This document shows, in pieces, positions 60,481-64,000 of a stretch of DNA of 64,000 nucleotides; position 1 is the stretch's first letter; each line of letters opens with the position of its first letter. The stretch is from Hyphodiscus hymeniophilus (Eukaryota; Ascomycota; Leotiomycetes; Helotiales; Hyphodiscaceae). The stretch lies in the NCBI GenBank assembly GCA_016508695.1, contig VNKQ01000005.1, forward strand, positions 620,001 to 684,000, written 5' to 3'. The notes under the pieces were generated by a model. The model saw nothing but the letters and a program-made list of their open reading frames with translations, had not been told where the DNA came from and did not search any database. The translations under genes and the position numbers were made by a program.

Positions 60481-60699
60481 TTAAATGTGTCCTACTGATG
60501 CCAATTGTGTTGCTTGCCATGCATAAAATGGTGTCCCTGGTGCAATATATTTATATGCCCCGTTGCTGTCCTCAGACCTAGATTCTGCCTCTGACTCAGT
60601 ATCTGGGATATGACGCTCTAGCCAGCCAAGAATAGCTTCTCCGAATTTCCGCGCAATCCTAAAGCACGCTTTAGAACACGCCTTAAAGAAGTTCTTCAT
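60481..60699 (-). CDS. Possible 72-residue protein
   Basis: Single-exon frame starting MKNFFKACSKACFRIARKFG, an amphipathic basic helix with two cysteines, then an acidic Ser/Glu stretch and a C terminus with APGTPFYAWQA. The composition looks protein-like and the ATG is followed by 72 sense codons, but there is no domain, no intron and no homology that I can name. It could be chance. Confidence 0.3.
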   Translation of the reverse strand: MKNFFKACSKACFRIARKFGEAILGWLERHIPDTESEAESRSEDSNGAYKYIAPGTPFYAWQATQLASVGHI

Positions 60700-61680
60700 A
60701 GTTATTTTCAATATCAATGTCTTGAACTTCAGTTGTGGGACGTATATAAGGTAGAAGATAATTGATCTTTGTGGGAGAGAAAGGATAGAGAATTTGTCTG
60801 AAAGTAGTTTATGTGATGTAGTATGGGCAAGCCAGTGTTAGCGTACCATACTTCGACACTCTGGAAATCGAGATCTAGAGTCTGGGAAACCGGCAAGGAT
60901 CACGAGCGTGGCTAGGCTGGGTTCTCAGAGCCTAGAAAAATGTGAGAATATTTGGTATGGTAGACAGAAGAGGTTGCCCAATTCTTCTCAGTCTATGGTC
61001 GTATGTGGCAGAATATTTTGATAAATCAGCTAATAGTGCTTTGCAAACAAAAGAAGTAGGCCGCTGAGTAGGTGTTCTCTTTCTCCTTACTTGGCGGCAA
61101 CCAGATCCGGGTTCTGTGATTGGCTTTCTTGATCTCAAAAGCCTGAACATCGGCATGCCGCTTTTTTGAAGAGTTTTTAATTGTTCCAGGGCATCCGACG
61201 GGATACCAGACCAGCTTACGAGAGCTAAGGTATTGTAGGGTATGGAAGAAATCGAGTAAGCCCCGATTCCTTTCTTGAAAATCCGAACCATGATACAATC
61301 CTATCGCTGCTGGCGTTGCCCCCACTGGCTCTAGAGGCTCAGGTTTCCATATTTCAGCCCATGTTCTCTAAAGTAAGGTGATACTGGATGTATCCGTCCA
61401 GTTGCGAAGCCGCGCGCCTGACCAGTGCGCAGGTTAGTAGAGGAGGCACACGAGCGATTTCAGCCAATAGAATTAGTGATCTCAACTAATGAAAGCGACT
61501 CCAACAACCATTCTCTTCATATATTGGACCTTCGCATTGCTTCTAATAATACCAACGTTACATCCGTAGTCATTCAACCAGAATTGTCTACGAAAACCGT
61601 TGATTAACATATAATGCTATACGCCTACATGACAAGATTTACACAGCCTTTTATCATCCGAAAACACCGAACTATCTCTT
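60700..61680. other. Intergenic, no supported gene
   Basis: About 1 kb. A minus-strand frame at 60932-61291 (119 codons with ATG) lacks a recognisable pattern and was not called. Confidence 0.4.
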
Positions 61681-62378
61681 CTATTCTTGAAGCTTCTTCT
61701 CAAACTCCTCAGCGGAAACGGCGGAGTTTGTCGTTACGCCATGGTATTTGGAGGGTTCCTGGACCTTTTCCTTCACATCCACCCTCTTGTGAGTGATCGA
61801 TGGGTCAATGACCTCTATTTATCAGATGCATTAGTAAAAAGTCCGCAATAATCGTTCTACTCTACAAATGACTTACCCTTCTCAATGACTGGCTGCACAG
61901 TCTCATGCAGATGATGATGCACATGCTCCTCCACTTGCGTCGGCTCCTGCGTCTTAGATTCAAAATTGCTCTGCTCACTCGTGCTCTCGAACCCAGCTCG
62001 ATCAGCCTCGGCCTTCGGTTTCGCGGTGCCGTCGTCGTGGTCAATGCTGCGGTTCTTAGTCTCTTGGATGTGCTCGTGCTTCTCGGGTAAGACTTCAGAG
62101 TCTTTGACCGGTTGGATGGTGGTGTGGTAGTGATCTTGGTGTTTTTCTTTCTCAACAAAGGTTTGCTCGCGGGTTTCGTGTTGCTTCTTGACGTGTGTGT
62201 GCTCCACGGCGGGTGCGACTTCAGCGACTTCAGAGTCAACAGTTTTGTCTAAGGCGCCGTCGGTGGAGGTGGGCGCGGAGGAATCGGATGGGTTATTGGT
62301 GGCCTTCTCGCCCTCTGGCTGATCGGTAGCCGGGCCCTTAGCCAAGAGGCTGTTGATAGCATTCACAGCGTTATCCAT
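61681..62378 (-). CDS. Histidine-rich hydrophilic protein
   Basis: Exons 62378-61877 and 61814-61681; 62-bp intron with branch TACTAAT; 211 residues. The sequence is almost entirely charged and polar, with repeated units of a His-rich stretch followed by a QPV block: HYHTTIQPVKDSEVLPEKHEHI and HHHLHETVQPVIEKE across the splice, ending VSAEEFEKKLQE. There is no signal peptide and no hydrophobic core, so it is likely intrinsically disordered, like stress hydrophilins. Proteins of this look are sometimes labelled allergen-like in fungal genomes; I use that only as a resemblance. The His clusters could bind metal, which is inference. Confidence 0.78.
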
Positions 62379-63426
62379 AGTGCTGATTTAGAGTTGACTT
62401 GTATGATGAACAGGTGTGGCTGAATATGTGGCTAGTTGCTTTTATTCGTTGGATGGTTTGATTAACGAAATTCGGACGCAATTCAAACATCTTATATACG
62501 ATCAATCAATTCCTACGACGTAATAATAGCACATGCATTCAGATATGCATTAGTGTTAACGATATGTCTCATTGCGTCACGAAGAAAAGGAAAGTTGGCA
62601 CAATACCAGTGCAAGGAGCTGCCTACCTAGAAAGGACTGCCGATTACCTAAGTACTGCACCCGGCTAAATCTTGCTCTACTTTTGTGGCTAGTACGGCAA
62701 TGACAGCCTATTAGAGTGTCTAATTTTTCGGTCTTCGTAATTGTGGCGCAGGTAGGTGGGGTAGCGGGCCGTGGTGGCGCAGGAGCTTTTTGGTCAACTT
62801 CCCTTGTTCAAAAACTCTCGATCTCGCCACAGTATGAAAAACACCTGACCAAAATATCGGAGTGGTCGGACTTCTTATAAGTGACGTAGTTATGACTTTG
62901 AAATTGTGGTAAAATTTAAGGCAGGAAGGGTCTGAACTAAGGCTTATGCTGGCAGAGACGGTTGAGATGTCGCATTTCTCCTTAGTCTATCGCCCATCCT
63001 TCGCAGTCTTTGGTTGTATGTGATTTCCATAGGTGCATTCCAGTTTATTTCTTGTGAACCATGCAAGATTTGATTGTGCGCCCTCTACACAATCAGTCGA
63101 TTTGAGGCTTATGCATAGCAGAGCCGATGGGATATCTACTTCATGCACTGTAATGTTTCCATGATAATTGCCACTTCCGTCCTTGGACCCCCGGACCTGA
63201 GCAGCTATTGCTTTAGCTTGAATATCCCCGAGTACGACCACTGGCTTGGGATGTTAGAGATGTATAGTATCTATAACACTTCGTTGATCCATAGCCGAGC
63301 ACATGTGAGGCAGGCGGGACTCAGTAGAACGAGACTTCTGGGAGATTATAGCCGGCTGAATGTTTGGGTGTATTAGTATTCACCTCGATAACCTTGCCGG
63401 CGATAATATTTATCTTCGCCAAGTCT
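62379..63426. other. Intergenic, possible exon on minus strand
   Basis: About 1 kb. The left part is the promoter of the His-rich gene. A minus-strand open segment, 63241-62987, preceded by a good branch site and CAG acceptor, looks protein-like but has no convincing first exon. Confidence 0.35.
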
Positions 63427-63996
63427 TCACGACTTGTCATCCTGTTCGGTTTGCTTCCTTGCGGCACCCTCAGCCTTTAACGCCTCAGCGCATTGAGTTA
63501 ATCTCTCTTGTTGATCGTTCGTCCGCTTCCTCATTTCTGATAAGACTTTTCGTTGGTTATGCGCACTCAAATTGTCCCGGGAGAGCTGGATCGCCAGCTC
63601 ACGATCGGCATCGTCAAATAAGCTCAAGCGGTCGGCTGGTTTTGTCCATGCCCAACTTTTTCTTATCTGGTCTTCCTGTGCCACGGCACTCAAAACAGGT
63701 AGAATTTGTTGGGTTGAAAGTGATGGCGGGTCGTCACTAGGTATGTGGTCTTTCCAGGGAGACTTGTTCCACAATATCAAAGAGTCCTTAGTCGATGGAG
63801 AGGAGTCCGACCCTACCACACTGTTCTCCTTTAACCTCGGTTTCCTTTTTTGGCCTGTGCTCTGAATCTCGATCTTTCCTCGTCTCGGCAGCGTTGTTGC
63901 GACTACATCAGAGGATCTTTGCTTCTGGGTGTGTTCTTCTGTTGTGATGAGCGCCTCAATCTTTGCGAGTTTCTCTGCCAAAGCCGTTAAGGGCAT
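63427..63996 (-). CDS. Unknown charged protein at the window edge
   Basis: Open frame of 189 codons from an ATG at 63996 to the stop at 63427. It begins MPLTALAEKLAKIEALI, a probable coiled coil, continues with a Ser/Lys-rich disordered part, and ends in a long charged helix (RKVLSEMRKRTNDQQERL) with QTEQDDKS. No domain is recognised. The start is only four bases from the window edge, so the true first exon may lie outside; treat as possibly partial. Confidence 0.5.
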   Translation of the reverse strand: MPLTALAEKLAKIEALITTEEHTQKQRSSDVVATTLPRRGKIEIQSTGQKRKPRLKENSVVGSDSSPSTKDSLILWNKSPWKDHIPSDDPPSLSTQQILPVLSAVAQEDQIRKSWAWTKPADRLSLFDDADRELAIQLSRDNLSAHNQRKVLSEMRKRTNDQQERLTQCAEALKAEGAARKQTEQDDKS

Positions 63997-64000
63997 GTTC

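Noticed and set aside
60932..61291. 119-codon minus-strand frame with ATG.
   Set aside because: No recognisable motif and a composition typical of non-coding sequence.
62987..63241. Open minus-strand segment after a TCTAAC branch and CAG acceptor.
   Set aside because: The only upstream donor gives a 39-bp intron, too short for this genome; left as a possibility.

Overview
The window is nuclear DNA of a filamentous ascomycete (Pezizomycotina; Leotiomycetes is my tentative guess from protein flavour, not a measured placement). Reasons: mostly short introns (45-115 bp) with GTRNGT-type donors, CTRAY branch sites and YAG acceptors; a fungal TPP riboswitch in front of thi4; PalF, But2-domain and DUF1752 proteins; about 2.7 kb per gene. 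Every spliced model except two (the gene at 12627-13535 and the 5' end of mnd1) was joined by hand and keeps a single frame with a total length divisible by three.

Left part (1-16.2 kb): two unknown proteins; a BUB1 that keeps the Mad3-type KEN boxes together with a full kinase; divergent from it a type II membrane DUF5672 protein; an unknown membrane protein whose last exon has no start codon; and the AP endonuclease Apn1. Divergent from apn1 is thi4, whose leader carries a TPP riboswitch inside a probable 5' UTR intron.

Middle (19-41.8 kb): Pol5, a pyroglutamyl peptidase, a secreted But2-domain protein, a class III old yellow enzyme, a 55-residue cysteine-rich protein, a GPI-anchored Cu-only superoxide dismutase, Cog4, the cohesin kleisin Rad21 and the Golgi Ca2+/Mn2+ pump Pmr1.

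Right part (43-64 kb): an F-box-like protein, an M1 aminopeptidase divergent from the meiotic factor Mnd1, the pH-signalling arrestin PalF with three PSAP motifs, a Reg1-like PP1 regulator with an RVxF motif, a 131-bp TA-flanked MITE next to a small four-exon gene, a histidine-rich hydrophilic protein, and an edge gene. No secondary-metabolite cluster, rRNA, CRISPR or confident tRNA was seen. The genes are mostly unlinked housekeeping genes in divergent or convergent pairs. The most interesting signals are the riboswitch, the MadBub architecture, stop-free 3n introns (one splitting a pump ion-site codon) and small multi-exon genes that simple ORF calling misses.
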